Notes: a model not told the origin generated them from the letters alone. 64,000 bases of DNA from Cellvibrio sp. PSBB006 (GCF_002162135.1 NZ_CP021382.1:4834001-4898000); one strand, 5' to 3'. Shown: positions 16,887 through 27,226, counted from the stretch's first letter. Program-made: numbers and translations.

Positions 16887-16942
16887 GCCTGTTGGAAACT
16901 GGCAGCCTGATTTTTTATAAGCTTATTCATTCAGGGTGCCTT

Positions 16943-17632
16943 ATGTACCATCGTGAACATCATCGAATCCATCGTAATGGCTGGTTGCGTGCGGCCGTGC
17001 TCGGCGCGAATGACGGTATTGTTTCTACTGCCAGTTTGTTAGTGGGAGTTGCCTCGGCGCAAGCAACTCAAAACGATATTGTGATTGCTGGTGTGGCAGC
17101 TCTGGTCGCCGGTGCTATGTCCATGGCAGCCGGTGAATATGTGTCGGTGAGTTCGCAGGCCGATGCGGAAGAGGCAGATCTGAACCAGGAAAAGCATGAG
17201 CTGGAAACCAATCAGCTCGCCGAACATAAGGAACTGGCGGATATTTATATCGAGCGCGGACTGGATGCGCCCCTCGCACGGCAGGTCGCCCATCAATTGA
17301 TGCAACACGATGCGCTCGGCGCTCATGCCCGCGATGAATTGGGTATTTCTGATATTACCCGCGCGCGCCCTTTGCTGGCGGCTATGTCGTCAGCTTTGGC
17401 GTTTTCCCTGGGTGCCCTGATGCCGTTATTGATGGCGGTGTTTACCGACCTGCAGTATCTGATTCCGGTGGTGGCGGTAGTATCTCTGTTATGTCTTGCA
17501 ACCTTGGGTGGACTTGCAGCGCGAGTTGGCGGTGGCAAAGTCTTACGTGCTGTGTTTCGTGTGACCTTCTGGGGCGCCCTGGCGATGGGACTGACGGCGG
17601 GTATCGGGCGCGTGTTTGGTGTGATGCTCTAA
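16943..17632 (+). CDS. VIT1/CCC1 family transporter (iron/manganese)
   Basis: 229 aa. The N-terminal signature LRAAVLGANDGIVSTASLLVGV and the AGAMSMAAGEYVSVSSQADA segment are diagnostic of the family. Membrane helices lie in the N-terminal 70 and the C-terminal 90 residues, with a charged Glu-rich metal-binding region (QKHELETNQLAEHKELADIY) between. It would move Fe2+ or Mn2+ out of the cytosol. The ATG at 16943 is used; a longer in-frame start at 16892 overlaps the terminator region. It ends overlapping the convergent glutamine amidotransferase gene by 4 nt. Confidence 0.88.
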   Translation: MYHREHHRIHRNGWLRAAVLGANDGIVSTASLLVGVASAQATQNDIVIAGVAALVAGAMSMAAGEYVSVSSQADAEEADLNQEKHELETNQLAEHKELADIYIERGLDAPLARQVAHQLMQHDALGAHARDELGISDITRARPLLAAMSSALAFSLGALMPLLMAVFTDLQYLIPVVAVVSLLCLATLGGLAARVGGGKVLRAVFRVTFWGALAMGLTAGIGRVFGVML

Positions 17633-18330
17633 AGAACCGCTGACCAGCTTTTACGCAAAATCTCATGCAGCACGGCGGACATTACCTGATTGATCCGCGC
17701 AAAGTCGGCGGTATGTTTTTCCATTGTTTCTGCGTCCTGCACATAGGGCGAACCATCCAGGTCGGATGCGCAATGTTTTATCAGTGCGGCCGCGGAAGCC
17801 GGTGTTGTTTCCAGATGAAACTGGAAGCCAAACACGTTATCTCCCAAGCGGAAGGCCTGGTGCGGACAGGCTTCGCTGCTGGCCAACCAGATAGCGCCCT
17901 CGGGTAAATCGAAGGTGTCGCCATGCCAATGGAAGACGGTTTGTCCGTCGAGCAAACGCGCGATCGGGTCTTCCGGTGCTTGCAGGGTCAAGGGAAACCA
18001 GCCGATTTCCCTGTGCTTGTTGGGTTTGACCTTGGCTCCACAAACACAGGCAATCAGTTGGGCGCCCAGGCAAATACCCATGACCGTCTTCCCGGCATCA
18101 ATGGCCGCTTTGATCAACGCTTTTTCCGCGCGCAGCCAGGGAAATTCCTGCTCATCGTAAACACCCATCGGCCCGCCCATTACCACCAGAACATCCAGGT
18201 CATCGATGGAGGGCGTAGCGTCGCCGCGATACCAGTGTGTGGTGCTCACGGTGTAACCCGCTTGACCGAAGTCCTGTGCCATACTCCCGATGTCTTCGAA
18301 AGGCACATGTTGCAATGAATGAATACGCAT
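17629..18330 (-). CDS. Class I glutamine amidotransferase
   Basis: 233 aa. GMP-synthase-like GATase1 domain: nucleophile in GICLGAQLIA (Cys about residue 89), FHWHGDTFDLP, and the His/Glu part of the triad in FGFQFHLETTP. No synthetase domain is fused, so the acceptor is unknown; related stand-alone proteins act on small amines or peptides. The start at 18330 has AAGGAGC upstream; the open frame extends to 18525 but without support. Convergent with the transporter gene. Confidence 0.86.
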   Translation of the reverse strand: MRIHSLQHVPFEDIGSMAQDFGQAGYTVSTTHWYRGDATPSIDDLDVLVVMGGPMGVYDEQEFPWLRAEKALIKAAIDAGKTVMGICLGAQLIACVCGAKVKPNKHREIGWFPLTLQAPEDPIARLLDGQTVFHWHGDTFDLPEGAIWLASSEACPHQAFRLGDNVFGFQFHLETTPASAAALIKHCASDLDGSPYVQDAETMEKHTADFARINQVMSAVLHEILRKSWSAVL

Positions 18331-18454
18331 CAAAAAAGCTCCTTGAGGGGTAAATACCGGCCTGCGCGAGTATGCCATGGGCGGAACTGGTAGAGGAATC
18401 GTCGGCCTTATCGTGTATACTCCCGGCCACATTTTGTACAACAGGTGATAAGTT

Positions 18455-20059
18455 TTGATTGGTAAATTGTTTAAGAAATTGATAGGCACCGGCGAGCAGC
18501 CTCCAAGCTCAGCCAAACCCGTCAAAGCGTCAGCCGGTGGTGCTGGCCATCATTCACGTAATCAACGCGGTGATAAAGTAGATAAGCATCCGGGCGCGGT
18601 AGATAGCAGCAAAGCTGACGGTCATAAAAAATCTCGTTCACGTCGTCGCAAGGGTGGACAGGGGCGCAAACCCGAATCGGAGCAGGGCACCACTGTGGCC
18701 GCGGAAAACCAGGGGCAGCGCCAGCATTCCCGCAAGCGTGCAGAACCCGCTACACCGGCCGAGCTTTGGGATATCAGCCAGTTTGATGTTCCCCCGATGG
18801 AGGGCAAAAGCCGCTTTCACGACTTTGATCTGGCCCCGGAGTTGATGCACGGTATCGCGGATCTCGGTTTTCAGTATTGCTCTCCGATACAGGCGCAATC
18901 CCTGCCTCACGCACTGAAAGGATCGGATGTCGTCGGCAAGGCGCAAACCGGAACCGGAAAAACTGCGGCCTTTTTGACGGTCATTATTGATGACTTACTG
19001 AAGAACCCGATTACCGAGAAACGCTACGCCGGTGAAGCGCGAGCATTGGTCATTGCGCCGACGCGGGAACTGGTTATCCAGATTGCCGACGATGCGAAAG
19101 CCTTGTGCAAGCACACTGACCTGAAGATCCACACCTTGGTCGGCGGCATGGATTACACGCGTCAGCAACGCCATCTGCACAATGAACTGGTGGATATCCT
19201 GGTGGCAACGCCGGGGCGTTTGCTGGATTTTTGCGGCAATAAAGATGTTTATCTGGATCAGCTGGAAGTGCTGGTGATCGACGAGGCGGATCGCATGCTG
19301 GATATGGGTTTCATCCCGCAAGTGCGCCAGATTGTGCGCCAGGCACCGCGCCGGGAAGATCGCCAGACACTGTTTTTCTCGGCCACCTTTACCGATGAAG
19401 TTCGTCACCTGGTTGATCAGTGGACCTTTAAACCGGTCACGGTGGAGATTCAACCGGAAAGCGTGGCGACGGACTCGGTCACCCAGCATGTCTACCTCTC
19501 CTCAACGGAAGAAAAATACACCTTGCTCTATAACCTGATCCAGCAGGATGACGTGGAGAGCATGATTGTGTTTGCCAACCGTCGCGATGAGTGTCGCGAC
19601 CTGCAGGACAAGCTCCAGCGCCACGGTATCAAGGCCGGTCTGCTGTCTGGTGAGATTGCCCAGAACAAGCGCGTATCCACGTTGGATGCCTTCAAAAAAG
19701 GCACCATCAAGGTATTGGTCGCTACCGATGTCGCGGGTCGGGGTATCCATATCAGCGGTATCAGCCACGTCGTGAATTTCACTCTGCCGGAAGAACCGGA
19801 AGACTACGTCCACCGTATTGGTCGCACTGGCCGCGCCGGTAAAACCGGTACGTCCATCAGCTTTGCCTGTGAAGACGACGCCTTCCGCCTTGAGCCTTTG
19901 CAGGCTCTGCTGGGCAAGGAAATCAAATACGAACAACCGCCGGCACAATTGCTGTTGATGACTCCGGAACTTCCGCCAGGGCCTCGCCGCCAACGGCCCG
20001 ACGGCCAACGCTCGCGGTCGCGCAGTTCCGGTAATCGCAGCCGCTCCCCGCGTGCCTGA
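18455..20059 (+). CDS. rhlB: DEAD-box RNA helicase RhlB
   Basis: 534 aa. A basic N-terminal extension (about 110 residues rich in Lys, Arg, Gly and Ser) is followed by [14 protein letters not shown] (Q-motif region), motif [16 protein letters not shown] motif [16 protein letters not shown] motif FFSATF and motif [12 protein letters not shown], then an RGR-rich tail. It unwinds RNA, typically in the degradosome. The start is TTG with AGGTGA 6-8 nt upstream; no better ATG fits the conserved N-terminus [11 protein letters not shown]. Confidence 0.9.
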   Translation: MIGKLFKKLIGTGEQPPSSAKPVKASAGGAGHHSRNQRGDKVDKHPGAVDSSKADGHKKSRSRRRKGGQGRKPESEQGTTVAAENQGQRQHSRKRAEPATPAELWDISQFDVPPMEGKSRFHDFDLAPELMHGIADLGFQYCSPIQAQSLPHALKGSDVVGKAQTGTGKTAAFLTVIIDDLLKNPITEKRYAGEARALVIAPTRELVIQIADDAKALCKHTDLKIHTLVGGMDYTRQQRHLHNELVDILVATPGRLLDFCGNKDVYLDQLEVLVIDEADRMLDMGFIPQVRQIVRQAPRREDRQTLFFSATFTDEVRHLVDQWTFKPVTVEIQPESVATDSVTQHVYLSSTEEKYTLLYNLIQQDDVESMIVFANRRDECRDLQDKLQRHGIKAGLLSGEIAQNKRVSTLDAFKKGTIKVLVATDVAGRGIHISGISHVVNFTLPEEPEDYVHRIGRTGRAGKTGTSISFACEDDAFRLEPLQALLGKEIKYEQPPAQLLLMTPELPPGPRRQRPDGQRSRSRSSGNRSRSPRA

Positions 20060-20067
20060 TCATGACA

Positions 20068-20105
20068 GCTGGCTTTCAGTCTTCGCTCAATCCTTGAAAG
20101 CCAGC
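20068..20105 (+). other. Hairpin after rhlB
   Basis: GCTGGCTTTCA pairs perfectly with TGAAAGCCAGC over 11 bp. There is no T run, so it is either a factor-dependent end or an mRNA-stabilising hairpin. Confidence 0.55.
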
Positions 20106-20213
20106 AGCAATCAATCTTTGCCAATTTGTCTTACAAAAGGCTATAGTTGCTGAATGCAGCTGACACGTTGTCTTCTAGTACACATCTCCAACGCTTAACT
20201 CAAGGCCCGCTCG

Positions 20214-21086
20214 ATGTCGCAAACCAAATCCGCCATGATGACGCTGCATTTTTCGGTGTTATTGATGGGAGCCACGGGTTTATTCTCGCAGTTGATCAAA
20301 TTACCCGCCTGGGATATCACCGGTTATCGCACAGCGATTGCCTCGGTGGTGTTGTTTGCCTGGCTCATCTGGCGTGAACGCAGCATCGGGCTGGGCTCGT
20401 TGCGCGATTACCTGCGCATGTTTCTCCTCGGCGTTTTGCTGTGCATCCACTGGATTACGTTTTTTCATTCCATGCAGGTTTCTTCCGTCGCGGTGGGCAT
20501 GATTTCGCTCTACGCCTATCCGGTGATGACGGTATTTCTGGAGCCCTGGATCAAACGCATACGTCTCGACTGGCGCGATGTCATCAGCGGCGTGCTGGTA
20601 CTGGTGGGGATTTATCTGCTGGTGCCGGAATTTGACCTGACCAATACCACCACGCAGGGTGTGCTGTGGGGCGTGCTCTCCGCCCTGGTCTTTGCACTGC
20701 GTAATCTGTTGCTCGGCCACTGGTTTCGCGGCCAATCTGCAACGCGCTCTATGAGTTATCAGGTGCTGATTGTTGCGCTGCTGATGACGCCGGTGATGGT
20801 ATTTTCTCGCCACGAACCGACACCGCACGATTGGTGGTTGCTGATCGGTCTGGGCATTGTATTTACTGCCTATACGCACACCTTGTTGGGGTCAGCCTTG
20901 CGCTACCTCAAAGCCAAAACTGTAGGCCTGGTTGCTTGCTTACAGCCTGTTTATGCAGTGATTTATGAAATCCTGATCCTCCAATCCTACCCCGACCTGA
21001 CAACGTTATTTGGTGGCGCCATCATCGTGGCGGCGGCCATTTATGAATCTGTGCGCGAACACCACAAGGCGACGGCGGCGGCATAA
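20214..21086 (+). CDS. EamA/DMT family transporter
   Basis: 290 aa with about ten membrane helices in two EamA repeats (first ends near LVPEF at about residue 142; second ends with GGAIIVAAAIYES). Inner-membrane drug/metabolite transporter; substrate unknown. Start ATG 20214 is preceded by a weak AAGG (20203-20206). Monocistronic or followed by the response regulator after 53 nt. Confidence 0.82.
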   Translation: MSQTKSAMMTLHFSVLLMGATGLFSQLIKLPAWDITGYRTAIASVVLFAWLIWRERSIGLGSLRDYLRMFLLGVLLCIHWITFFHSMQVSSVAVGMISLYAYPVMTVFLEPWIKRIRLDWRDVISGVLVLVGIYLLVPEFDLTNTTTQGVLWGVLSALVFALRNLLLGHWFRGQSATRSMSYQVLIVALLMTPVMVFSRHEPTPHDWWLLIGLGIVFTAYTHTLLGSALRYLKAKTVGLVACLQPVYAVIYEILILQSYPDLTTLFGGAIIVAAAIYESVREHHKATAAA

Positions 21087-21139
21087 TTCGAGCATTCACC
21101 AAAGCTCGTCTACACTCAACAGATATGGTGAGTGAGTAG

Positions 21140-22408
21140 ATGAGAATGAAAAGAATTCTAATTGTTGAAGACAGCGAGATGGTGATGCGTGTATTGCGCC
21201 ACCTGATACAAAACACCTTGCCCTACGAGGCGTTTTACGCAACCAGCCTGGCCCAGGCAAAAGCATTGTGCGAAGAGCAGGCGGATGGTTTTTTCGCGGC
21301 GCTGGTCGATCTGAATTTACCCGATGCACCGAATGGCGAAGTGGTGGATTTTACGCTGGGCAAAAAAATTCCCACCATCGTGTTGACCGGCAGTTACGAC
21401 GAGCAACGTCGTGAGCAATTGTTCAGCAAAGGCATTGTCGATTACGTTACCAAAGAAGGGCGCTACGCTTACAGCAAAGCCATTGAACTGTTTCAGCGGC
21501 TTGAGAAAAATGAGCAGATTAAAGTGCTGGTTGTGGATGACTCCGACATGTCACGTAAGTATGTGGCCAACCTGTTCAAACGCCATTTGTTTCAGGTGCT
21601 GGAGGCTGTTGATGGAATGGATGCGATCAAAGTGCTGCTTGAGCACCCCGATATTAAATTGCTGATCACTGACTACAACATGCCGCGTATGGACGGTTTC
21701 GAGCTGGTCAAAAACCTGCGTTACAAATACGACAAAACCGATTTGATTATGATCGGTGTCTCCGGTGAGAGCAGTGAAGCGCTATCAGCAAAATTTATCA
21801 AACACGGCGCCAATGATTTTCTGCGCAAACCTTTCCATCCGGAAGAATTCTACTGCCGCGTGATCCACAACCTGGAATTAATGGAGCAGGTTGCGCTGCT
21901 GGATTACAACGCTGATCGTGACCCCTTGACGGGTCTGTATCATCGCAGTTATTTCTTCCGTAGCGCGCAGGAATTGCAAAACCAGGCACGGGAAAAATCT
22001 ACCCCTCTGGCCTTGGCCGTGTTGAATATCGATGGCTTCGCATTGATTAACCAGCGCTTCGGTAACCAGGGTGGCGATTTGGTTTTGCAACATGTCGCTT
22101 CACTGTTATATGAAATGCTGGATCGCTTTTTATTGTGTCGCGCGGGCGGCGATGAGTTCTTTGTGTTGTTGCCGGGCCTGGATAATGAAAAGGCGGTTTC
22201 GCTCATCAGCAAAATACGCCAGCTGGTCGCGGCGGCACCCGTGGTTGTTCAGGGAGAGTCTTTCTGTTGCAATTTCAGCGCGGGCGTCACTAACCAGATA
22301 AGTACCAGTATTGATGAGCAACTGAATCAGGCAATCAAATTCTTGCAGCTGGCTAAAGAATCCAGTGGCGGCATGGTGGTTGGTGATGACGAAGAGGTTA
22401 CTGACTGA
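21140..22408 (+). CDS. REC-REC-GGDEF response regulator (diguanylate cyclase)
   Basis: 422 aa. First receiver domain (about 1-120) with the phospho-acceptor in ALVDLNLPDA; second (about 130-250) with LLITDYNMPRMDG; then a GGDEF domain with an intact RAGGDEFFVLLPG signature. It should make c-di-GMP under two-component control. The usual RxxD inhibitory site just before the GGDEF loop is absent (the sequence there is EMLDRFLLCRA), so product inhibition may be lacking. No histidine kinase is in the window. Confidence 0.88.
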   Translation: MRMKRILIVEDSEMVMRVLRHLIQNTLPYEAFYATSLAQAKALCEEQADGFFAALVDLNLPDAPNGEVVDFTLGKKIPTIVLTGSYDEQRREQLFSKGIVDYVTKEGRYAYSKAIELFQRLEKNEQIKVLVVDDSDMSRKYVANLFKRHLFQVLEAVDGMDAIKVLLEHPDIKLLITDYNMPRMDGFELVKNLRYKYDKTDLIMIGVSGESSEALSAKFIKHGANDFLRKPFHPEEFYCRVIHNLELMEQVALLDYNADRDPLTGLYHRSYFFRSAQELQNQAREKSTPLALAVLNIDGFALINQRFGNQGGDLVLQHVASLLYEMLDRFLLCRAGGDEFFVLLPGLDNEKAVSLISKIRQLVAAAPVVVQGESFCCNFSAGVTNQISTSIDEQLNQAIKFLQLAKESSGGMVVGDDEEVTD

Positions 22409-22421
22409 TTTCCTTGATGGG

Positions 22422-23168
22422 CTAATTGAATTCCTTGATGGATAGCTCCTCCACCCAATAAATAGTCGCACCCGCCACGGCAATCGGCATCATGAAAATA
22501 TTAACCAGAGGAATCATGCTGCCCGCCATTACCAGACCGCCGAAGGTGTAGCTGGTCAATGACTCAGCATTTAACCGACGACGCATCTCGCGAAATTCAA
22601 GTTGATGGTTATCCGCAGGGTAATCAATATATTGCACTGACATACACCAGGCGGCCCATAACACACTGATAAATGCCGAAGCGAGATTCACCACCGGAAT
22701 AAACCACAGCACAATCAGAACTAATAACACAAGGCACCCGCGACTGATGAAATACCAGAGTTTGGTCAACTCTCTTGCCAGAGTGCGCGGAATCAATGCC
22801 GATAAACTTTCTGATGTAGGTTCCTTGCCCGTTAATTCCTGCTCGATTTTCTCGGCGAGTATGCCGTAAAAGGGCGCGGCGACCAGATTGGTGATGATGT
22901 TAAACGTATAGCCGTACACCACCAGCAACAAAAACGCGAACAACAACCATAAAATCCACGCGACAAATGCCAGCCACTCCGGCATCCATTCCACTAATTG
23001 CGTTAGCAGATCGCGATAGACATGAACCAGCGCGACGGTTGCCACAACAAATAAAACCAGATTCACCAGCAGCGGAACCAGCACAAAGCGTTTTAAGCCG
23101 GGGCGCACTAACAAGCTGGCACCACGCGTCAGATAATTCAGGGCATTGGCAGGATTTCCGTTAAGCAT
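22422..23168 (-). CDS. cysZ: CysZ/EI24 family membrane protein
   Basis: 248 aa. Four or more membrane segments, N-terminus NPANALNYLTRGASLLVRPG and conserved APFYGILAEKIEQELTG. The family includes the sulfate channel CysZ. The same-strand gene on its 5' side (23187-23786) encodes a rhombosortase and ends 18 nt before this gene; no sulfur genes are near. Confidence 0.84.
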   Translation of the reverse strand: MLNGNPANALNYLTRGASLLVRPGLKRFVLVPLLVNLVLFVVATVALVHVYRDLLTQLVEWMPEWLAFVAWILWLLFAFLLLVVYGYTFNIITNLVAAPFYGILAEKIEQELTGKEPTSESLSALIPRTLARELTKLWYFISRGCLVLLVLIVLWFIPVVNLASAFISVLWAAWCMSVQYIDYPADNHQLEFREMRRRLNAESLTSYTFGGLVMAGSMIPLVNIFMMPIAVAGATIYWVEELSIKEFN

Positions 23169-23186
23169 AATGAGTGTCCATAACGA

Positions 23187-23786
23187 TCAGCGAATAGAAC
23201 GGCGGCGATAACCTTGTACGGCAGCATAGCCTAAAGCAAACAGTAAACCGCTGACGGCGCCATACAAATGCGCATCTACGACCACCGGAACTGGCAGGAG
23301 TTGCTGGAGGTCTGTCGCCTGGTAAGCAGCGCTTTGCTCATGGATCAACTTGCCGATAACCAACATCAATCCAATGCCGTTAATCCACGGCGTTTGTTTA
23401 AAGCTAAACAAAAAGCCGAAGATAATCAGCCCATGCAAAACCCCGGAAAGCCCCCGATAAAACATAAACTCCGGAGTACCCCAATAAACCCCCAACCCCA
23501 CACACAAACCACTGAACAACAACAGCCCGCTGTAAAGCCAGAGATTGCAGCGCAGAAAAAACACATAACCACACACCAACAACGCCGCGAAATTCATCAG
23601 CAGATGATAAAACCCGTAATGCACCAGATTCCCCGACAACAACCGCCACCACTCGCCCTCCGCAATATGCAAGCGATCCAGCTCCAGTAAATTATTGTCC
23701 GACGAGGAAAGCCAGCCCAACACCAGCAGCACTCCTGCCAGAGAAAGTGTCAGCCAAAGGGCGGGTGTTGGGCGGGGGAGGTTCAT
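23187..23786 (-). CDS. rrtA: Rhombosortase (rhomboid-family GlyGly-CTERM protease)
   Basis: 199 aa, about six membrane helices. EWWRLLSGNLVHYGFYHLLMN near residue 45, active Ser in FYRGLSGVLHGLI and His in VVVDAHLYGAVSG define the family. It cleaves proteins carrying a GlyGly-CTERM tail at the inner membrane before they move to the type II system or surface. No candidate with such a tail is encoded in this window. It shares the strand with cysZ. Confidence 0.84.
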   Translation of the reverse strand: MNLPRPTPALWLTLSLAGVLLVLGWLSSSDNNLLELDRLHIAEGEWWRLLSGNLVHYGFYHLLMNFAALLVCGYVFFLRCNLWLYSGLLLFSGLCVGLGVYWGTPEFMFYRGLSGVLHGLIIFGFLFSFKQTPWINGIGLMLVIGKLIHEQSAAYQATDLQQLLPVPVVVDAHLYGAVSGLLFALGYAAVQGYRRRSIR

Positions 23787-23816
23787 TGGGTTTTTTGTGA
23801 TTCTTATGAGAGAGGT

Positions 23817-23846
23817 GTCGGATTACGCTACGCTAATCCGACCTAC
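23817..23846 (-). repeat. REP-like palindrome, copy 5
   Basis: GTCGGATTACGCTACGCTAATCCGAC plus CTAC in the inverted orientation, between the rhombosortase gene and the PA4642-like gene. Confidence 0.75.
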
Positions 23847-23848
23847 GG

Positions 23849-24145
23849 TCAGTGAGCGCCGGCTTTTTCAAGCGCGATGACATATTCCTCGCTGTTGCGA
23901 TGGGGCTTGATGACTTGCAAAAACGTTTTGCCCTCCGGCCCGACAGCATTCAAGTCTTTACCAGCTTCGATAAACAGTTTCACAAACGTCTCAAAATTTT
24001 CACCGCGCATCCCGCGATAGGCTTTTTCCAATAAATGGAAATCGGTATTAACGCCCGCCGGGGCGGTGTATTCCAGAAAGGTTTTGATACGGGCTTCGTC
24101 GAAGATTTCGCCCAGTACTTTTTCTTTGTCTTTGCGTAAGCTCAT
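23849..24145 (-). CDS. PA4642-family small protein
   Basis: 98 aa, soluble, starts MSLRKDKEKVLGEIFDEARI and contains YRGMRGENFETFVKLFIEAG, features I associate with the PA4642-like family of Pseudomonas relatives. Function unknown. ATG at 24145 has a weak purine-rich sequence upstream. It is flanked on one side by a REP-like palindrome and on the other by the foldback element. Confidence 0.68.
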   Translation of the reverse strand: MSLRKDKEKVLGEIFDEARIKTFLEYTAPAGVNTDFHLLEKAYRGMRGENFETFVKLFIEAGKDLNAVGPEGKTFLQVIKPHRNSEEYVIALEKAGAH

Positions 24146-24179
24146 GATGTCTTCCAGTGGTAAAAAGTTGCTATGGGCG

Positions 24180-24273
24180 GTGGGTGCAGGGGTTCACGAC
24201 CATCGCCAACATGGATGTTGGCGCTGAGCCCCCAGGGAAGGGTTCACGGCGTGTCGTGAACCCCTGCACCCAC
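24180..24273. repeat. Foldback element, copy 2
   Basis: Perfect 21-bp arms at 24180-24200 and 24253-24273 enclose a 52-nt core (24201-24252). The core begins with a hairpin CGCCAACA-TGGA-TGTTGGCG (24204-24223) and ends GGGTTCACGGCGT. Same core length and position-by-position alignment as 46-97, but completely different arms. Located in the 140-nt gap between gatB and the PA4642-like gene. Confidence 0.78.
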
Positions 24274-24285
24274 TGACCGCTCACT

Positions 24286-25731
24286 CTAACTATTCAATTT
24301 CTTAATTAACAATTCATTCAACGCCTGCGGGTTCGCCTGACCTTTGCTCGCCTTCATCACCTGGCCAACAAAGAAACCCAACATCTTGCCACGCTTGGCC
24401 TCATCTGCCGCACGATAACCCTCAACCTGCGCCGCATTACTCGCCAACACCTCATCAATCATCTTCTCCAGCGCACCCGTATCCGAAACCTGCTTCAAAC
24501 CCTTGGTTTCGATAATCGTATCCGCATCGCCCTCACCGTTAGCCATCGCCTCAAACACCTGCTTCGCAATCTTGCTCGACAGCGTGCCATCCTTAACGCG
24601 CACCACCAATCCGGCCAACAGCGCCGGCGTCACCGGCGACTTATCAATACGCTGCTCGGTACGATTCAAATACGCACCCAAATCCGCCATGATCCAGTTC
24701 GCCGTCAGTTTCGGCTCACCGGAAATTTTTACCGAAGCCTCAAAGAATGCAGCGGTAAATTTGTCCGCTGTTAATTGACCTGCATCGTAATCGCCCAACC
24801 CATATTGCTCCACAAAGCGGGCGCGTTTGGCTTCAGGCAATTCCGGCATTTGCTTGCGCACATTCTCGATATAGGCATCGTCCAGAATGACCGGTAACAA
24901 ATCCGGGCAGGGAAAGTAGCGGTAATCGTTGCTGTCTTCCTTGCTGCGCATGGAGCGCGCTTTTTTGGTATCGCCGTTATACAGGCGCGTTTCCTGGGTA
25001 ATCTTGCCGCCGTCTTCCAATACATCAATTTGCCGCTCGACCTCCAGTTCGATAGCCTCTTCCATAAATTTAAATGAGTTAAGGTTTTTGGTCTCCGTGC
25101 GCGTACCGAGTTTGTCAGACCCTTTTGGGCGAATAGAAATATTCACATCAAAACGCATGGAACCCTGCGACATTTCGCCGTCACAGATTTCCAGCGAGGT
25201 CACAATGGAATGAAGTTTTTTGGCAAAGGCCACTGCTTCTTCCGCACTGCGCATATCCGGTTCGGTGACAACTTCAATCAAAGGCGTGCCCGCGCGATTC
25301 AAATCAATCCCGCTCATGCCGGCAAAATCTTCGTGCAAGGATTTACCCGCGTCCTCTTCCAGATGCGCGTGGTGAATGCGCACCCGTTTAGTCCTGCCGC
25401 CTTCCAGTTCGAGATCCACATAGCCCGGGCCGACAATCGGCTCTGCCAGTTGCGTGGTTTGATAGCCCTTGGGCAAGTCCGGATAGAAATAATTTTTACG
25501 CTCGAAGACTGAGCGCTTGCCGATTTCCGCATTCACCGCCAGGCCGAACATGGTGGCAAAGCGAAAGGCTTCGGCGTTTGCCACCGGCAAGGTGCCGGGC
25601 ATGGCCAGATCAATCGCGCAGGCCTGCGTGTTTGGCTCAGCGCCGAAGGCGGTGCTGGCGCCGGAGAAAATTTTGGTTTTGGTGGCCAGTTGCACATGCA
25701 CTTCCAGGCCGATAACAGTTTCCCATTGCAT
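24286..25731 (-). CDS. gatB: Asp/Glu-tRNA amidotransferase subunit B
   Basis: 481 aa. N-terminus [20 protein letters not shown], then the GatB kinase-like domain with [13 protein letters not shown] and [10 protein letters not shown], and the C-terminal YqeY-like tail with [15 protein letters not shown]. It phosphorylates Glu/Asp on mischarged tRNA-Gln/Asn for transamidation. The start at 25731 matches the conserved N-terminus; a TTG at 25779 would add 16 residues and overlap gatA. Last gene of gatCAB. Confidence 0.93.
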   Translation of the reverse strand: MQWETVIGLEVHVQLATKTKIFSGASTAFGAEPNTQACAIDLAMPGTLPVANAEAFRFATMFGLAVNAEIGKRSVFERKNYFYPDLPKGYQTTQLAEPIVGPGYVDLELEGGRTKRVRIHHAHLEEDAGKSLHEDFAGMSGIDLNRAGTPLIEVVTEPDMRSAEEAVAFAKKLHSIVTSLEICDGEMSQGSMRFDVNISIRPKGSDKLGTRTETKNLNSFKFMEEAIELEVERQIDVLEDGGKITQETRLYNGDTKKARSMRSKEDSNDYRYFPCPDLLPVILDDAYIENVRKQMPELPEAKRARFVEQYGLGDYDAGQLTADKFTAAFFEASVKISGEPKLTANWIMADLGAYLNRTEQRIDKSPVTPALLAGLVVRVKDGTLSSKIAKQVFEAMANGEGDADTIIETKGLKQVSDTGALEKMIDEVLASNAAQVEGYRAADEAKRGKMLGFFVGQVMKASKGQANPQALNELLIKKLNS

Positions 25732-25771
25732 CTTGATGCTCTCTTGTTCGGTTTGGCTCTCAGCTTTGTGC

Positions 25772-27226
25772 TTACTCAATAGCCGGTGCAGTTTGCTGGT
25801 GGAAGTCGGTTGCCTGCTGGAACTGGTGTGCCACGTTCAGCAACTGGGCCTCGGCAAAATAATCACCGATCAACTGCAAACCAACAGGCTTGTTGTCCAC
25901 CAGTCCGCACGGAATTGACAGGCCGGGAAGGCCCGCGAGGTTGGTGGCGATGGTGTAGATATCTTCCAGGTACATGGCGACCGGATCTTTGGTCTTGGAA
26001 CCGAAAGCAAAGGCGGGCGAAGGCGATGTCGGGCCGAGGATAACGTCCACCTGGGTAAAGGCATCAACGAAATCCTGCTTGATCAGGCGACGGACTTTTT
26101 GCGCCTTGCTGTAATAGGCATCGTAGTAGCCGGCGGACAAGGCATAACTGCCCACCAGAATACGACGCTTAACTTCATCGCCAAAACCTTCCGCCCGCGA
26201 ACGTTTGTACAGGTCGGCCAGATCTTTCGGATTATCACAGCGGTAACCGTAACGCACACCATCAAAACGCGACAGGTTGGCCGAACATTCCGCCGGTGCA
26301 ATCACGTAGTAAGCCGGCACCGCGAGATGGGTGTGCGGCAAGCTGATACTGTGAATGCTCGCGCCGAGTTTTTCATAAACCTTGATGGCCGCTTCCACAT
26401 GTGCGGCGGTTTGCGGATTCAGACCTTCGCCGAAATATTCTTTGGGAATACCGATCTTTAAACCGTGCAGCGGATTGTTCAGGTCAGCGGTGTAATCCGG
26501 CACATCACGCTCGACACAGGTGGAGTCTTTCGGGTCGAAGCTGGCCAGATCGTTCATCATCAAGGCCGCATCTTCGGCGGTACGGGTTAGGGTACCGGCC
26601 TGGTCGAGGCTTGAAGCGAAGGCAATCATGCCCCAACGCGATACGCGACCATAGGTTGGTTTGATACCGGTAAGTCCGCACAGGGCAGCCGGTTGACGGA
26701 TAGAGCCGCCGGTATCGGATGCGGTTGCGCCAGGCGCAAGGTGGGCCGCTACAGCCGCCGCTGAACCACCCGACGAACCACCGGGCACACAGTCGGTGGC
26801 CCAGGGATTTTTCACCGGGCCGTAGTAACTGGTTTCATTGGATGAACCCATGGCGAATTCATCCATATTGGTTTTACCCAACATCACCACGCCGGCCGCC
26901 AGATAATTTTCCACGATGGTAGCGTTATAGGGCGCGATGAAATTATCGAGCATCTTGGATGCGCAACTAGTGCGTACGCCGGTGGTACAGAAAATATCTT
27001 TATGGGCGATGGGAATGCCGCACAGCGTCGGCGCATTGCCGGTCGCCAAACGTTTGTCGGCGGCAGCGGCCTGTGCCAGTGCCAACTCCGGGGTGACGGT
27101 GATGTAACTGTTGTAGGTTTTATCCAGCCGCGCGATACGGTCGAGATAATGCTGGGTGAGTTCGGTGCTGGAGAAGTCCTTGCGGCGCAGGCCCTGGGTC
27201 AACTCGGCAATGGTAAATTGATGCAT
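25772..27226 (-). CDS. gatA: Asp/Glu-tRNA amidotransferase subunit A
   Basis: 484 aa amidase-signature protein. Catalytic Lys in [10 protein letters not shown] and Ser-cis-Ser in [14 protein letters not shown]. It releases ammonia from glutamine for GatB. Start 27226 (MHQFTIAEL) has AGGAA upstream; an ATG at 27250 has none. Middle gene of gatCAB. Confidence 0.94.
   Translation of the reverse strand: MHQFTIAELTQGLRRKDFSSTELTQHYLDRIARLDKTYNSYITVTPELALAQAAAADKRLATGNAPTLCGIPIAHKDIFCTTGVRTSCASKMLDNFIAPYNATIVENYLAAGVVMLGKTNMDEFAMGSSNETSYYGPVKNPWATDCVPGGSSGGSAAAVAAHLAPGATASDTGGSIRQPAALCGLTGIKPTYGRVSRWGMIAFASSLDQAGTLTRTAEDAALMMNDLASFDPKDSTCVERDVPDYTADLNNPLHGLKIGIPKEYFGEGLNPQTAAHVEAAIKVYEKLGASIHSISLPHTHLAVPAYYVIAPAECSANLSRFDGVRYGYRCDNPKDLADLYKRSRAEGFGDEVKRRILVGSYALSAGYYDAYYSKAQKVRRLIKQDFVDAFTQVDVILGPTSPSPAFAFGSKTKDPVAMYLEDIYTIATNLAGLPGLSIPCGLVDNKPVGLQLIGDYFAEAQLLNVAHQFQQATDFHQQTAPAIE

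Noticed and set aside
20147..20377. 76-codon ORF overlapping the EamA transporter start
   Set aside because: Different frame inside a clear transporter gene; a shadow.
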